Shown: positions 1 to 8,701 of the stretch, piece by piece
Layout of the letters: each line of letters begins with the position of its first letter
How positions within the stretch are numbered: the stretch's first letter is position 1
Assembly: GCF_007109225.1 (NCBI RefSeq)
Contig: NZ_VJZK01000004.1
Location: 186,001-250,000, forward strand
Direction of reading: 5' to 3'
Origin: Flavobacterium sp. GT3R68
Lineage (GTDB): Bacteria; Bacteroidota; Bacteroidia; Flavobacteriales; Flavobacteriaceae
Length of the DNA: 64,000 bases
Program-made: the position numbers and the translations under genes
Notes under the pieces: generated by a model
What the model was told of the DNA's origin: nothing
Database searches by the model: none
Seen by the model: only the letters and a program-made list of their open reading frames with translations

Positions 1-809
1 GTGAGCGAACAGGTCAGCGTCCAAGTGTTGACAAGGCTTTTCCGGATTTTAGAATCAATATTCATATCGATAAAGACCAGGTTTCAGTAGCATTGGATAC
101 TTCCGGAAATTCGTTGCACCAACGTGGATACAGAACCGCTACCAATATTGCACCTATAAATGAAGTTTTGGCTGCAGGGATTTTACTGCTTTCCGGTTGG
201 GATGGCGAAACCGATTTTCTGGATCCGATGTGTGGAAGTGGTACTTTTTTAGCGGAAGCTGCGATGATTGCCTGCAATATTCCGGCAAATATCAACCGCA
301 AGGAATTTGCTTTCGAAAAATGGAATGATTGGGACAATGATTTGTTTGATACCATTTTGGATTCCCTGATGAAAAAAGTGCGTGAATTCCACCATACGAT
401 TAAAGGATACGATAAAGCACCAAGTGCCGTAAACAAAGCCAAAGACAATATCAAAAATGCCAATCTGGATGAATATATTAAGATCGACGAAAAGAACTTT
501 TTTGATACAGAGAAAACATCGGACGGAAAATTGCATATCGTTTTCAATCCACCCTATGATGAACGTTTGGACATTCATATGGAAGAATTCTACAAAAACA
601 TTGGCGATACCTTAAAGAAAAATTATCCAGGAACCAATGCCTGGTTCATTACTGCAAATCTGGAAGCCTTGAAATATGTTGGATTGAAACCTTCCAGAAA
701 AATAAAGCTTTTCAATGCCAGTCTGGAAGCCCGTTTGGTGAAATACGAAATGTATGAGGGAAGCAAGAGAACGAAGTTTCAGACCGATAATAATTCATCT
801 GCAGAATAA
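1..809 (+). CDS. THUMP-type class I SAM-dependent rRNA methyltransferase, C-terminal part (RlmL/RlmN2-like, 5' truncated)
   Basis: The reading frame is open from the first bases of the window (codons start at position 3), so the N-terminal part lies outside. What remains is the Rossmann methyltransferase domain of the family that N2-methylates a guanosine in 23S rRNA. Visible motifs are GQRPSVDKAFPDF at the left edge, the conserved SLHQRGYR stretch, the SAM-binding motif I DPMCGSGTFLAEAA, and the catalytic NPPYDERL motif of amino-group methyltransferases. The stop is TAA at 807-809. A 78-codon membrane protein gene follows 15 bp downstream, probably in the same transcript. The family is clear; the exact target base is inferred. 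Confidence 0.85.
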   Translation, partial: ERTGQRPSVDKAFPDFRINIHIDKDQVSVALDTSGNSLHQRGYRTATNIAPINEVLAAGILLLSGWDGETDFLDPMCGSGTFLAEAAMIACNIPANINRKEFAFEKWNDWDNDLFDTILDSLMKKVREFHHTIKGYDKAPSAVNKAKDNIKNANLDEYIKIDEKNFFDTEKTSDGKLHIVFNPPYDERLDIHMEEFYKNIGDTLKKNYPGTNAWFITANLEALKYVGLKPSRKIKLFNASLEARLVKYEMYEGSKRTKFQTDNNSSAE

Positions 810-824
810 TAAAAATTTTATATA

Positions 825-1061
825 ATGAGCAAGTTACAACTAAGAGCCTTCATTTATCAATTATTGTGTTTCGCCATTTTATTCATTGGAATACGCTATC
901 TGGTAGACAAATATTCTAATTTAACCGGTATTTGGATCCCTGTTACTGCTTTTGTAGTGGGCACTTTGTTGTCTCCCAAATTTCAGGCGGTGAAAACCAA
1001 AGACGGCGAGCGATTGTTTATGAAATGGATTTTTATGAAAGGAATTAAGGTTTTAAAATAA
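825..1061 (+). CDS. Small two-helix membrane protein, hypothetical
   Basis: The 78-residue protein has two hydrophobic stretches, about residues 10-27 and 35-50, followed by a basic C-terminal tail rich in Lys. This fits a small inner-membrane hairpin protein. I recognise no named domain. It begins 15 bp after the rRNA methyltransferase stop and ends just before a strong terminator, so it is likely the last gene of that transcript. It reads as a real gene because its codon use and spacing match its neighbours and no competing frame is longer here. Confidence 0.6.
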   Translation: MSKLQLRAFIYQLLCFAILFIGIRYLVDKYSNLTGIWIPVTAFVVGTLLSPKFQAVKTKDGERLFMKWIFMKGIKVLK

Positions 1062-1080
1062 TTTTTTTTCGAGCATAAAA

Positions 1081-1121
1081 AACCGCAATGAATTCAAAGT
1101 AGTTTTGTTTTCATTGCGGTT
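1081..1121. terminator. Bidirectional intrinsic terminator
   Basis: A 12-bp perfect inverted repeat (AACCGCAATGAA / TTCATTGCGGTT) has T-runs on both sides. It lies between the convergent methyltransferase/membrane-protein transcript and the minus-strand DUF6048 gene, and can serve both. Confidence 0.85.
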
Positions 1122-1140
1122 TTGTTTTAGAATATCTTTT

Positions 1141-1968
1141 TTACTTCTTGGCTTCGGCCTTCTTTTCTTCTACTTTTTTTGGAGCGATTTTCTTTTTGTA
1201 AATAGGTAAAAAGTACGAAACAGTATAATTAAATCCTACCCCAAAATCACCATTATAGGTTCTGTTAAATCCGGGAATGTATAAGTTATCAAAGTTTTCC
1301 GGTTTTTTATTCGAAACCAATCGGTTTAATCGCATACTGAAACCCACATAAATATTATTAAATACTTCGGCTTTTACTCCGGCAACGACTTCCACCCATT
1401 GTGCTGATAATCCATCGTATTTTTGTCCCGAAAGAATAGTGGCAGTTTCGCCAAAATACTGACTGGTATTGTAAATCTTGTAGCTGTTCAGGGTCTGACT
1501 AAACGTACTGACTCCATAGCGCAAGCCGATGTAAATCATGTTTTCCATATCCAGCCAGTTTTCATACCCGTTGTAATCAAACCCTGCTTTGAAGTAGGAT
1601 CCATTAGTAGTGAAATTTAGCCTGTCGTCATCGGTTGTTTTGTTTTCATTACCCAATTCAGCTGCCAGATAATAATTTTTGGCCAAACGGTAATCACCGA
1701 CAAATTCCAAACCTTTATAATCTTCTTCATATATCGAACGGGCAATTTTAGACAAATCGATACCCACACGAACACCATAACGCTCCGTTTTCGGTGGAAT
1801 GCTATCTTTCTTATTTTCCTGTTTGACAGTTGATTTCTGGTTAGGAATAGTGCCGACCACTTTATTTCTTTTGGTAAGGCTGTCGGTCTTCGTTATCTCT
1901 TGCGAATGCGCCAAAAATGACAGCAGCACAATCAATACACTAAAAGTAAATCTTGATGTGTGTGTCAT
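1141..1968 (-). CDS. DUF6048 family outer-membrane-type protein
   Basis: I place this in DUF6048, a Bacteroidota family of unknown function. A signal peptide begins at MTHTSRF and ends near AHSQ, followed by a Lys/Ser/Thr-rich linker and then alternating beta-strand patterns (for example YYLAAELGNE and VYVGFSMRLNR-like strands) that suggest an outer-membrane beta-barrel. The C-terminus is a Lys/Glu/Ala-rich tail. An alternative start nine codons upstream (position 1995) would lengthen the n-region of the signal peptide; I prefer 1968. The gene overlaps the end of the upstream DUF6452 lipoprotein gene by 29 bp, so the two are probably translated from one mRNA. Function unknown. Confidence 0.7.
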   Translation of the reverse strand: MTHTSRFTFSVLIVLLSFLAHSQEITKTDSLTKRNKVVGTIPNQKSTVKQENKKDSIPPKTERYGVRVGIDLSKIARSIYEEDYKGLEFVGDYRLAKNYYLAAELGNENKTTDDDRLNFTTNGSYFKAGFDYNGYENWLDMENMIYIGLRYGVSTFSQTLNSYKIYNTSQYFGETATILSGQKYDGLSAQWVEVVAGVKAEVFNNIYVGFSMRLNRLVSNKKPENFDNLYIPGFNRTYNGDFGVGFNYTVSYFLPIYKKKIAPKKVEEKKAEAKK

Positions 1969-2440
1969 TTTCGTTTTCGATATTAGAAGTTTCAACAGTT
2001 ATATTTTGAATCCAAAATCCATTTGTGCCTGGCGTTTTGGTGTAAGGCGTTGTGGGATCAAGAGTAAAAATAGTTTTAAAACCACAGGCTCTTGAGATAA
2101 AAATATTTTGTCTGGCATAATTAAATTGAAGGCCATCTTCGTTGACTATAAGTGGGTCGACACTGTTACTGTTAATTGTAAAACTGAAGTTGGTAACGTC
2201 TTCCGTAGTTTTTAACGGAACCTGTATTTTACTCACTCCGTTGAATAATAAAAAGGGAGTTATGTCTACGTCTTTAACTTTCAGATTGGTGACATTTTTT
2301 AGAACCGTTGGATTTAAAGCATCATAAAACTCAATGATAAGCCTTGGAGTTGTCGAAGTGGCGGCATCGCAAATATCATCTTTCTCACAACCGGAAAAAG
2401 ACACTGCTACGACCAATACTATTAAAAATATTTTTTTCAT
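1940..2440 (-). CDS. DUF6452 family lipoprotein
   Basis: The 166-residue protein starts with a lipoprotein signal peptide whose lipobox ends SFSGC at about residue 18, so it should be anchored in the membrane after processing. The mature part is beta-rich and includes two further Cys residues (near SRACGF and DDICDA). I place it in DUF6452, a Flavobacteriaceae family usually found between rlmD and a DUF6048 gene, exactly as here. It begins 20 bp downstream of the rlmD stop and overlaps the DUF6048 gene, which suggests one operon. The lipoprotein/barrel pairing hints at an envelope role, but this is inference. Confidence 0.7.
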   Translation of the reverse strand: MKKIFLIVLVVAVSFSGCEKDDICDAATSTTPRLIIEFYDALNPTVLKNVTNLKVKDVDITPFLLFNGVSKIQVPLKTTEDVTNFSFTINSNSVDPLIVNEDGLQFNYARQNIFISRACGFKTIFTLDPTTPYTKTPGTNGFWIQNITVETSNIENENDTHIKIYF

Positions 2441-2460
2441 TGTTTAAATTTAAAATAGTT

Positions 2461-3873
2461 TTATCGTTTCTCCAAAAGTACTACATTTTCCACATGATGC
2501 GTTTGCGGAAACATATCTACCGGACGCACGCGTGTTACTTTGTATTTTTCGTCCATCAACGCTAAGTCTCTTGCCTGTGTAGCCGAATTACAACTCACAT
2601 ACACCACTTTCTCAGGTGCGATTTTCATGATTTGCTCAATTACGTCCTTGTGCATTCCGTCTCTTGGTGGATCGGTAATAATCACATCCGGATGTCCGTG
2701 TTGTGCTATGAAACTTTCGTTGAAAACAACTTTCATATCACCGACAAAGAATTCACAATTGGTAATTTCATTGCGTTTGGCGTTCTCTTTTGCATCCGCA
2801 ATCGCTTCCGGTACGCTTTCTACACCAATCACTTTTCTGGCTTTTTTGGAAACGAACTGCGCAATAGTTCCCGTTCCGGTATACAAGTCATAAACGATTT
2901 CATTTCCGGTCAAACCGGCAAAATCGCGTGTGATTTTGTATAATTCATATGCCTGGTCCGAATTGGTCTGGTAAAAAGATTTTGCATTAATGCTGAATTT
3001 CAAACCTTCCATTTCTTCCAAAATGTAATCCCGGCCTTTGTATAATTTGATATCGGTATCGTATAAAGTGTCGTTGGCTTTGTTGTTTATCACATACTGC
3101 AAAGAAGTGATTTGTGGGAACATCTCAAAAAGATGATCCAAAATCAATTCCCTGTTGGCTTTATCATTCTCAAAAAACTGAATCAGCACCATGATTTCTC
3201 CGGTGGAAGCCGTACGTAACATCAGTGTTCTCAATAAACCTTCATGCGCTCTAGGGTTGAAGAAGGTCAAACCATTTTTGATGGCAAAGTCTCTTACTTC
3301 ATTTCTGATGGCATTCGATGGGTCTTCCTGTAAGTGACATTTGGTGATATCCAGGATTTTATCCCACATTTTCGGAATATGAAATCCTAACGCATCCCTG
3401 TTTCCTAAATCTTCTGTACTTCCGATTTCCTGTTCGGTCAACCAACGGCTGTTCGAAAAAGAAAATTCCATTTTATTTCTGTAGAAAAACTGTTTTTCGG
3501 AACCTAAAATCGGCTCAAATTCAGGAAGTTCTACCTTTCCGATACGTTGCAAATGATTCAGCACTTCGTTTTGTTTGTAAAACAACTGCTGACTGTATTT
3601 CATGTTTTGCCATTTGCACCCGCCGCAAACGCCAAAATGCTGGCAAATTGGTTCAATTCGGTGTTCTGAATATTCGTGGAATTTAGTGGCTTTTCCTTCA
3701 TAAAACGATTTACGCTTTTTGAAAGTCTGAACATCCACCACATCTCCTGGAACTACATTGGGAATGAAGATTACTTTTCCGTCTGGGGCTTTTGCAACCG
3801 AAACGCCTTTTGCACCTGCATCAAGGACTTTTATATGATCAAAAACGATCTTGTCTGTATTTTTCTTTGCCAT
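2461..3873 (-). CDS. rlmD: 23S rRNA (uracil(1939)-C(5))-methyltransferase RlmD
   Basis: This enzyme methylates C5 of U1939 in 23S rRNA (E. coli numbering) using SAM. The 470-residue protein has an N-terminal TRAM-like domain (about 1-65) and an iron-sulfur cluster motif with Cys77, Cys83, Cys86 and a fourth Cys near 179. The C-terminal Rossmann domain carries DLYTGTGTIAQF, the DPPRDGMH motif and the catalytic Cys near 428 in VYVSCNSATQARDL. Length and motif order are typical of the RlmD/RumA group. RlmCD-type or TrmA-type targets are alternatives that sequence alone cannot fully exclude. It heads the minus-strand group with DUF6452 and DUF6048 downstream. Confidence 0.85.
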   Translation of the reverse strand: MAKKNTDKIVFDHIKVLDAGAKGVSVAKAPDGKVIFIPNVVPGDVVDVQTFKKRKSFYEGKATKFHEYSEHRIEPICQHFGVCGGCKWQNMKYSQQLFYKQNEVLNHLQRIGKVELPEFEPILGSEKQFFYRNKMEFSFSNSRWLTEQEIGSTEDLGNRDALGFHIPKMWDKILDITKCHLQEDPSNAIRNEVRDFAIKNGLTFFNPRAHEGLLRTLMLRTASTGEIMVLIQFFENDKANRELILDHLFEMFPQITSLQYVINNKANDTLYDTDIKLYKGRDYILEEMEGLKFSINAKSFYQTNSDQAYELYKITRDFAGLTGNEIVYDLYTGTGTIAQFVSKKARKVIGVESVPEAIADAKENAKRNEITNCEFFVGDMKVVFNESFIAQHGHPDVIITDPPRDGMHKDVIEQIMKIAPEKVVYVSCNSATQARDLALMDEKYKVTRVRPVDMFPQTHHVENVVLLEKR

Positions 3874-3957
3874 AGCGCAAAAATAAGCGTTTGAATGGTT
3901 TTATAAATTCAAATTGGGAAATATTTTTTAAAAACGCAATCGATTTGTTATTGGGGC

Positions 3958-4439
3958 TCATTTTACTTGGAAAGTATTTATAATTTTAATTCCTTTATTA
4001 AGGATTTCGTCTTTGTTAATATCCGCGGGAATGACCAGATGGGTTGGGATGAATTTTTCTCGTGGGGTTCCGTTAAGATGAAATAACTTCTCGATTGAAA
4101 TGGGATAACCAAAAGGAAGATTCTTAAAACCAAATCCGTTCATCGCTCCGGCTAATTATTCCATTTTGGTGCCCACAATTTCGGCTCTTTTCATACCTTC
4201 AAAAAAAATTAATCTAACAGGTACTCGAAAAACAACACCAAATCTTCATCGGTATTAATGTTTTCAATCTTTCCTTTAAAATTTGCCCGGATACAATTTA
4301 AGTCGACATTTTTATCCTTTAAGTAAATATAGTTTTGTTCCAGATCTGAAATTATTTCATTCAGGCTTTCATTAATCTGCTCCTTGGAAAAGGCTACTGC
4401 TTCTTCTTTTTGGCTTAAAGCCGAAAAATGGAAGAACAT
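3958..4439 (-). pseudogene. Decayed S41-family peptidase with internal deletion, frameshift and stop
   Basis: Two fragments of one gene appear to be present. The upstream part (4439 to 4209) encodes a short signal-like start followed by a segment ending LVLFFEYLLD, which resembles the N-terminal domain of Bacteroidota S41 (tricorn/C-terminal processing) peptidases. Downstream and in another frame, the codons read FFEGMKRAEIVGTKME, then TAA, then LAGAMNGFGFKN and on to the stop at 3958. This matches the C-terminal part of the same family, where I would expect an Arg codon at the TAA. The central catalytic region of roughly 200 codons is missing. The signal peptide also looks shortened. No functional product is expected. 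The family assignment is from memory of homologues. Confidence 0.55.
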
Positions 4440-4570
4440 ATTTTACTCATTAATGATGTTTCAGTTTTTCATTCATTACTGACAAACATACTGATTTTCA
4501 TGACTGATAAAAATGAAATTCAAAATCCATTTTTTATCTTTTAACTTAAAAATGGCACATTGTCAACACG

Positions 4571-4598
4571 TTGTTTTAGGTAAAAAGCAGTAAATTTG
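4571..4598 (+). promoter_or_regulatory. Bacteroidota-type promoter of the OsmC gene
   Basis: TTG at 4571-4573, a 17-bp spacer, and TAAATTTG at 4591-4598 match the -33/-7 consensus (TTG / TAnnTTTG). The start codon is 24 bp downstream. Confidence 0.6.
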
Positions 4599-4621
4599 AG
4601 TCAACACAAAAAAATCACGTC

Positions 4622-5047
4622 ATGAAAAGAAACGCAACCGCAGTTTGGAAAGGTTCACTGAAAGAAGGAACCGGCCAGTTGACCACACAAAGCACGACTT
4701 TACAGAATACCCAATATTCTTTTAAATCAAGATTTGAAGAAGGGGTGGGGACAAATCCCGAGGAATTAATCGCCGCAGCGCATGCCGGATGTTTCACGAT
4801 GCAGCTTGGTGCCTACATTAGCGAGGCTGGTTTTGAGGTCGAAAGCATTGAAACCAAATGCGACATCGATTTGGTTGATAAAATCATTGTCACATCACAA
4901 TTGACCTTAACCGCAAAAGTTAAAGGCATTACCAATGATGAGTTTCAGACATTAGTCACCAAAGCTGAAAAAAATTGTATAATATCGAAAGTATTGAACA
5001 CCGCCATTTCGACTGATGCTACTCTGGCCGATGCGGCCTTAGTATAG
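4622..5047 (+). CDS. OsmC family peroxiredoxin
   Basis: OsmC-type proteins reduce organic hydroperoxides with two cysteines in the cytoplasm. The 141-residue length is typical. The peroxidatic Cys57 sits in AHAGCF and the resolving Cys119 in EKNCIISKVLN, both in the expected contexts. The conserved NPEELIAAA element precedes the first Cys. The protein closest resembles the OsmC subgroup rather than Ohr, although the division is not certain. It is a single-gene transcript with its own promoter, next to ornithine aminotransferase. Confidence 0.85.
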   Translation: MKRNATAVWKGSLKEGTGQLTTQSTTLQNTQYSFKSRFEEGVGTNPEELIAAAHAGCFTMQLGAYISEAGFEVESIETKCDIDLVDKIIVTSQLTLTAKVKGITNDEFQTLVTKAEKNCIISKVLNTAISTDATLADAALV

Positions 5048-5111
5048 TAAGTTTAATTTTCAATAAAAGCCAAATTATCATTCAATTATCACAAATTATC
5101 AGAATATTGTC

Positions 5112-5119
5112 TAATTTTG
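5112..5119 (+). promoter_or_regulatory. Promoter -7 element before rocD
   Basis: TAATTTTG matches TAnnTTTG. No clear TTG is seen at the usual -33 distance. The predicted leader is about 60 bases. Confidence 0.4.
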
Positions 5120-5183
5120 CGGGCGTAGGATGATTTCTCTCCATAAGAAGGAATTGGATTTTGAAAATTAAAATAATTTCGCA

Positions 5184-6428
5184 ATGTCAGTTTTAGAAAA
5201 AACAAGTTCTGAAAGCATAATCGCTTTAGAAAATAAATACGGTGCACATAATTATCACCCGCTTCCTGTTGTTTTAAGCAGAGGAGAAGGAGTTTATGTT
5301 TGGGATGTCGACGGGAAAAAATATTATGATTTCCTTTCTGCATATTCAGCAGTAAATCAGGGACATTGTCACCCGAAAATTGTTGGCGCGATGATGCAAC
5401 AGGCTCAGACGCTAACTTTGACTTCACGTGCCTTTTTTAATGACCAATTAGGACCTTATGAACAGTTTGTAACCAAATATTTTGGTTTTGACAAAGTTTT
5501 ACCAATGAATACAGGAGCTGAAGCTGTAGAAACGGCTATCAAATTGTGTAGAAAATGGGCTTATGAAGTAAAAGGAATAGATGAGCATGAAGCGCAGATC
5601 ATTGTTTGCGAAAATAACTTCCACGGAAGAACGACAACGATTATTTCATTTTCGAACGATGAAAATGCGCGTAAAAATTTCGGTCCGTATACTGCGGGAT
5701 TTATTAAAATCGCGTATGATGATCTGGATGCATTGGAAAATGTACTGAAATCAACCAAAAATATTGCAGGTTTCTTAGTGGAACCAATTCAGGGAGAAGC
5801 AGGAGTTTATGTTCCTTCTGAAGGATATCTGGCGAAAGCCAAAGCATTATGTGAAAAATACAATGCCTTATTCATTGCTGATGAAGTACAGACCGGAATC
5901 GCAAGAACCGGAAAGTTATTGGCTGTACACCACGAAAATGTGCAACCTGATATTTTGATTTTAGGGAAAGCCATATCCGGAGGTGTTTACCCGGTATCCG
6001 CAGTTTTAGCCAATGATGCGATTATGAATGTCATCAAACCTGGCCAGCACGGTTCTACTTTTGGAGGAAATCCGGTAGCTGCTGCTGTAGCTGTAGCCGC
6101 ACTGCAAGTGGTGGAAGATGAAAAATTAGCAGAAAACGCAACTTATCTTGGGAATCTTTTCAGAGAAAAATTAAATGAGTTTATCCCGACCTCAAATGTT
6201 GCTACTTTGGTAAGAGGAAAAGGACTTTTAAATGCTATCGTTATCAACGATACTGAAGAAAGTGACACAGCTTGGAAAATCTGTATGGCATTACGCGATA
6301 ATGGACTTTTAGCCAAACCAACGCATGGTAATATCATTCGTTTTGCTCCGCCTTTGGTTATGACTGAAGGGCAATTGCTGGATTGTGTTTCTATTATTAT
6401 AAAAACGCTAAAGCCATTCGAAAAATAA
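5184..6428 (+). CDS. rocD: Ornithine--oxo-acid aminotransferase
   Basis: This PLP enzyme transfers the delta-amino group of ornithine to 2-oxoglutarate, giving glutamate 5-semialdehyde, in arginine/ornithine catabolism and proline formation. The 414-residue protein is full length for the class III aminotransferases. The PLP lysine is Lys262 in LGKAISGG, the pyridine-nitrogen Asp is Asp233 in IADEVQTG, and [12 protein letters not shown] and NNFHGRT are in the expected places. The [11 protein letters not shown] stretch is characteristic of ornithine aminotransferase rather than acetylornithine aminotransferase. It ends at a bidirectional terminator shared with the convergent CCC-motif gene. Confidence 0.92.
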   Translation: MSVLEKTSSESIIALENKYGAHNYHPLPVVLSRGEGVYVWDVDGKKYYDFLSAYSAVNQGHCHPKIVGAMMQQAQTLTLTSRAFFNDQLGPYEQFVTKYFGFDKVLPMNTGAEAVETAIKLCRKWAYEVKGIDEHEAQIIVCENNFHGRTTTIISFSNDENARKNFGPYTAGFIKIAYDDLDALENVLKSTKNIAGFLVEPIQGEAGVYVPSEGYLAKAKALCEKYNALFIADEVQTGIARTGKLLAVHHENVQPDILILGKAISGGVYPVSAVLANDAIMNVIKPGQHGSTFGGNPVAAAVAVAALQVVEDEKLAENATYLGNLFREKLNEFIPTSNVATLVRGKGLLNAIVINDTEESDTAWKICMALRDNGLLAKPTHGNIIRFAPPLVMTEGQLLDCVSIIIKTLKPFEK

Positions 6429-6445
6429 AACTGCGATTAAATTAT

Positions 6446-6477
6446 AAAAAAAGTCCCGAGAAATCGGGACTTTTTTA
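6446..6477. terminator. Bidirectional intrinsic terminator
   Basis: The hairpin AAGTCCCGA / TCGGGACTT is flanked by A- and T-runs. It lies between rocD and the convergent CCC-motif gene. Confidence 0.85.
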
Positions 6478-6478
6478 T

Positions 6479-6820
6479 TTATGCTTCTTCTTGCTTTTGA
6501 TGTTCAATTTTTTCCTGCAGATTTTCCAACATGTCTTTCATGCCTTCTTCGCCCACTACGGTATAAAGATAAACGGTAAAAAGCAGGTATATGGAACTCA
6601 AGACAATTCCTATGATGGCTAAAATTTTTCCAATATTCAGGTTTTGATAATTTGAATATAATTCTGGTTCTGCGCGATACAATTTCATGTCCTTACCGGC
6701 AAGCACCAATGCAATAATCCCAAAAACCAGCCCGACAATCCCATAGCAGCAACAAGTCAGAATAGAACAGATTCCTAAAATGAGTACCGCAGTTGCATTG
6801 GGTAAATTTCTTTTTTCCAT
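6479..6820 (-). CDS. CCC-motif membrane protein
   Basis: The 113-residue protein has two hydrophobic segments (about 12-40 and 62-88). The first contains the consecutive cysteines that name this family (ILTCCCYGIVG). The C-terminus is acidic and Gln/Glu-rich. It is common in Flavobacteria next to a DUF2752 gene, as here (start 17 bp after the DUF2752 stop), so the pair is probably co-transcribed. Its function is unknown; a role in envelope stress or protein export would be speculation. Confidence 0.75.
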   Translation of the reverse strand: MEKRNLPNATAVLILGICSILTCCCYGIVGLVFGIIALVLAGKDMKLYRAEPELYSNYQNLNIGKILAIIGIVLSSIYLLFTVYLYTVVGEEGMKDMLENLQEKIEHQKQEEA

Positions 6821-6836
6821 AATTTAAAATAATTTT

Positions 6837-7163
6837 TTAATAGTTAGTCATTTTGTAAAAGTAAGAAATTATCATGATAATTGCATTTGCAATTGCCAAA
6901 CCAATAATTATTTTGTGGTAACTTCTGGATTTGTCGATAATATGCAGTCCTAAAAAAAGAAGTAAAAAAAGCAGTGTATAAATAGCAGGGAACATGTGGA
7001 ATGCGCCACTGAAATCTCCTTTTAAAAGAAGCATCAAAGCACGTTGTGTGCCACAGCCTAAACAGTCAACTCCAAATAGTTTTTTATTCAGACACGGAAT
7101 CATGTATTTTTCGATAGCCACAGAAATTGATTTAAAGTACAATTTTACAAAAAAAATATTCAT
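6837..7163 (-). CDS. DUF2752 domain-containing membrane protein
   Basis: The 108-residue protein contains the family motif CLGCGTQRA (usually CPGCGxxR) after an N-terminal IPCLNKKLFG segment, then two or three hydrophobic segments. DUF2752 proteins are small integral membrane proteins of unknown function. The cysteine pair in the motif suggests metal or redox chemistry, but no activity is established. It is first in a two-gene minus-strand unit with the CCC-motif gene and is divergent from the next gene. Confidence 0.8.
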   Translation of the reverse strand: MNIFFVKLYFKSISVAIEKYMIPCLNKKLFGVDCLGCGTQRALMLLLKGDFSGAFHMFPAIYTLLFLLLFLGLHIIDKSRSYHKIIIGLAIANAIIMIISYFYKMTNY

Positions 7164-7196
7164 TCCTTATTAGTATCTTTATATTTTTAAGTTTCT

Positions 7197-7204
7197 TACT
7201 TTTG
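7197..7204 (+). promoter_or_regulatory. Promoter -7 element before the small membrane protein/Smr operon
   Basis: TACTTTTG matches TAnnTTTG and lies 19 bp before the start codon at 7224. No good TTG is visible upstream. Confidence 0.4.
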
Positions 7205-7223
7205 ATAACTGATACCTGAAAAT

Positions 7224-7409
7224 ATGAAAAAGTTCGTAATTCCTTTAATGATTGGGGCTATAGCACTCGCTTTATATGAGCAGACAAAAGCCGATAAAAA
7301 TGTATTTGTATTGGTTATCGCCTTCGCTATATTTATGTATGGAATGATGCAACTCAGCGTAAAAACTCCTAGTAAAAACCAAGATAAAGAAGAGGAAGAT
7401 GTTCAATAA
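7224..7409 (+). CDS. Small membrane protein, hypothetical
   Basis: The 61-residue protein has two hydrophobic stretches (about 3-17 and 25-44) and an acidic, Lys/Glu-rich C-terminal tail. I recognise no domain. Its last codons overlap the start of the Smr-domain gene by 11 bp, which implies translational coupling. That arrangement supports it being a real gene. Confidence 0.6.
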   Translation: MKKFVIPLMIGAIALALYEQTKADKNVFVLVIAFAIFMYGMMQLSVKTPSKNQDKEEEDVQ

Positions 7410-7950
7410 AGGGGATAAGGTTTCGGTACTTGATGAAGCAGTCAACGGTATCGTTTTGTCAGTTCAAAATAATGAAGCAACCATAGAAACCGAAGATGGT
7501 TTCGTGATGCAATACCGTTTTAATGAGCTTATTAAAACCAACAACACCAGTGATTTAAATAGCAGTGTACAAAGTTTTAATTTAAATCAGATTAAAAAAG
7601 AAAAAGAGGAGCCCAAAGCCCGAAGTTTCTTGAAAGAAAAGAAATCAAAACACGAGATTCCCGCTCCGGAATTTGATTTGCATATCGAAAAACTCGTTCC
7701 TAATTCCAGGGGAATGAGTAATTATGATATCTTGACTTTGCAATCCGATACAGCCAAAAGACATATCGAATTTGCTATCCGGAACCGTATCCCGAAAATC
7801 GTTTTTATTCATGGTGTTGGTGAAGGGGTTTTAAAAGCAGAGCTGGATTTTTTATTTGGCCGCTATGATAATATCGCTTTTCAGGATGCCAATTACCAAA
7901 AATATGGCCTCGGGGCGACAGAAGTTTTTATCCGTCAAAATGTAAAATAA
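7399..7950 (+). CDS. Smr/MutS2-type domain protein
   Basis: The 183-residue protein has an N-terminal small beta domain (about 1-50, starting FNKGDKVSVLDE), a charged linker and a C-terminal Smr domain (about 90-183). The Smr domain shows FDLHIEKL, the family hallmark IHGVGEGVLKAEL (usually HGxGxGxLR) and the closing GLGATEVFI. Smr domains act as nucleases or nucleic-acid-binding modules. The protein lacks the MutS ATPase domain, so the common label "DNA mismatch repair protein MutS" would be misleading. It overlaps the upstream membrane-protein gene. Confidence 0.8.
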   Translation: MFNKGDKVSVLDEAVNGIVLSVQNNEATIETEDGFVMQYRFNELIKTNNTSDLNSSVQSFNLNQIKKEKEEPKARSFLKEKKSKHEIPAPEFDLHIEKLVPNSRGMSNYDILTLQSDTAKRHIEFAIRNRIPKIVFIHGVGEGVLKAELDFLFGRYDNIAFQDANYQKYGLGATEVFIRQNVK

Positions 7951-8004
7951 AAAAAAATTAAATGCTGTAATCCGTATTTGAGTTTTTTTATTATAAATGA
8001 AGTT

Positions 8005-8535
8005 TTAAATCGAAGTCACATAATTTCCAAAAACATAAGTTTCGTATACAAATGAATTATCGCTATTCGAAAATGTAACGTTTTTGAAAACAATATGGTG
8101 GTTATAACCTAGCAATACTTGCGTATCAGGATTGACTATTTGGGTGGTTGTTATTTCTATAATACCGCTTACACCTTCCACTCCTTGAGATGCATTCCAT
8201 TCGTCCGAAACTATAGGGTCTGCCGGAGGAACCGAAGAACAAAAATAACTTTCCGTTACTGTTCTGCTGAAAAGTCTGTATATGACGTGATTTTCACTGT
8301 TTATCAATAGGGAAACAGGCTGGTCCGCCGGAGTTACGTCATTCGAAAACGATGACAGTGGGATTTCCAAAATCAGTGCCTCATTGCTTTTGATCTTAAA
8401 AAACAAACCGTTATTTTCTGAGCAGTCATTCACCGGGGCGGTGGTATCAAAATTGAAATTTTTCAAATTAATATCGCCATCATCACAACTATGGAAAATA
8501 AATGCACATACCAATAAACCTAAAAATCGTTTCAT
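8005..8535 (-). CDS. Hypothetical lipoprotein
   Basis: The 176-residue protein has a lipoprotein signal peptide with the lipobox ending FHSC at about residue 16, followed by DDGD. The Asp residues after the Cys do not settle inner- versus outer-membrane sorting in this phylum. The mature part is beta-rich with two further cysteines (NDCSEN and YFCSSV) that could form a disulfide. It resembles Flavobacteriaceae lipoproteins of unknown function. It is transcribed alone on the minus strand. No function can be named. Confidence 0.6.
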   Translation of the reverse strand: MKRFLGLLVCAFIFHSCDDGDINLKNFNFDTTAPVNDCSENNGLFFKIKSNEALILEIPLSSFSNDVTPADQPVSLLINSENHVIYRLFSRTVTESYFCSSVPPADPIVSDEWNASQGVEGVSGIIEITTTQIVNPDTQVLLGYNHHIVFKNVTFSNSDNSFVYETYVFGNYVTSI

Positions 8536-8678
8536 CCGTTATCATATTTGTAACAAAAATAGAATTTTTAATTTGTTCCTGATGCATTTCGGACCCAAAA
8601 ACAAAATTTAAGAGCAGATTTTAAGTTATTGAAAAAGAATCATGTGGAAATTGGAAATTCGAAACGGTTGTAAATCGT

Positions 8679-8686
8679 TATCTTTG
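8679..8686 (+). promoter_or_regulatory. Promoter -7 element before the RarD-like gene
   Basis: TATCTTTG followed by C is a good TAnnTTTG match, 15 bp before the start codon at 8702. Confidence 0.55.
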
Positions 8687-8701
8687 CACTTATTTTGATA
8701 A

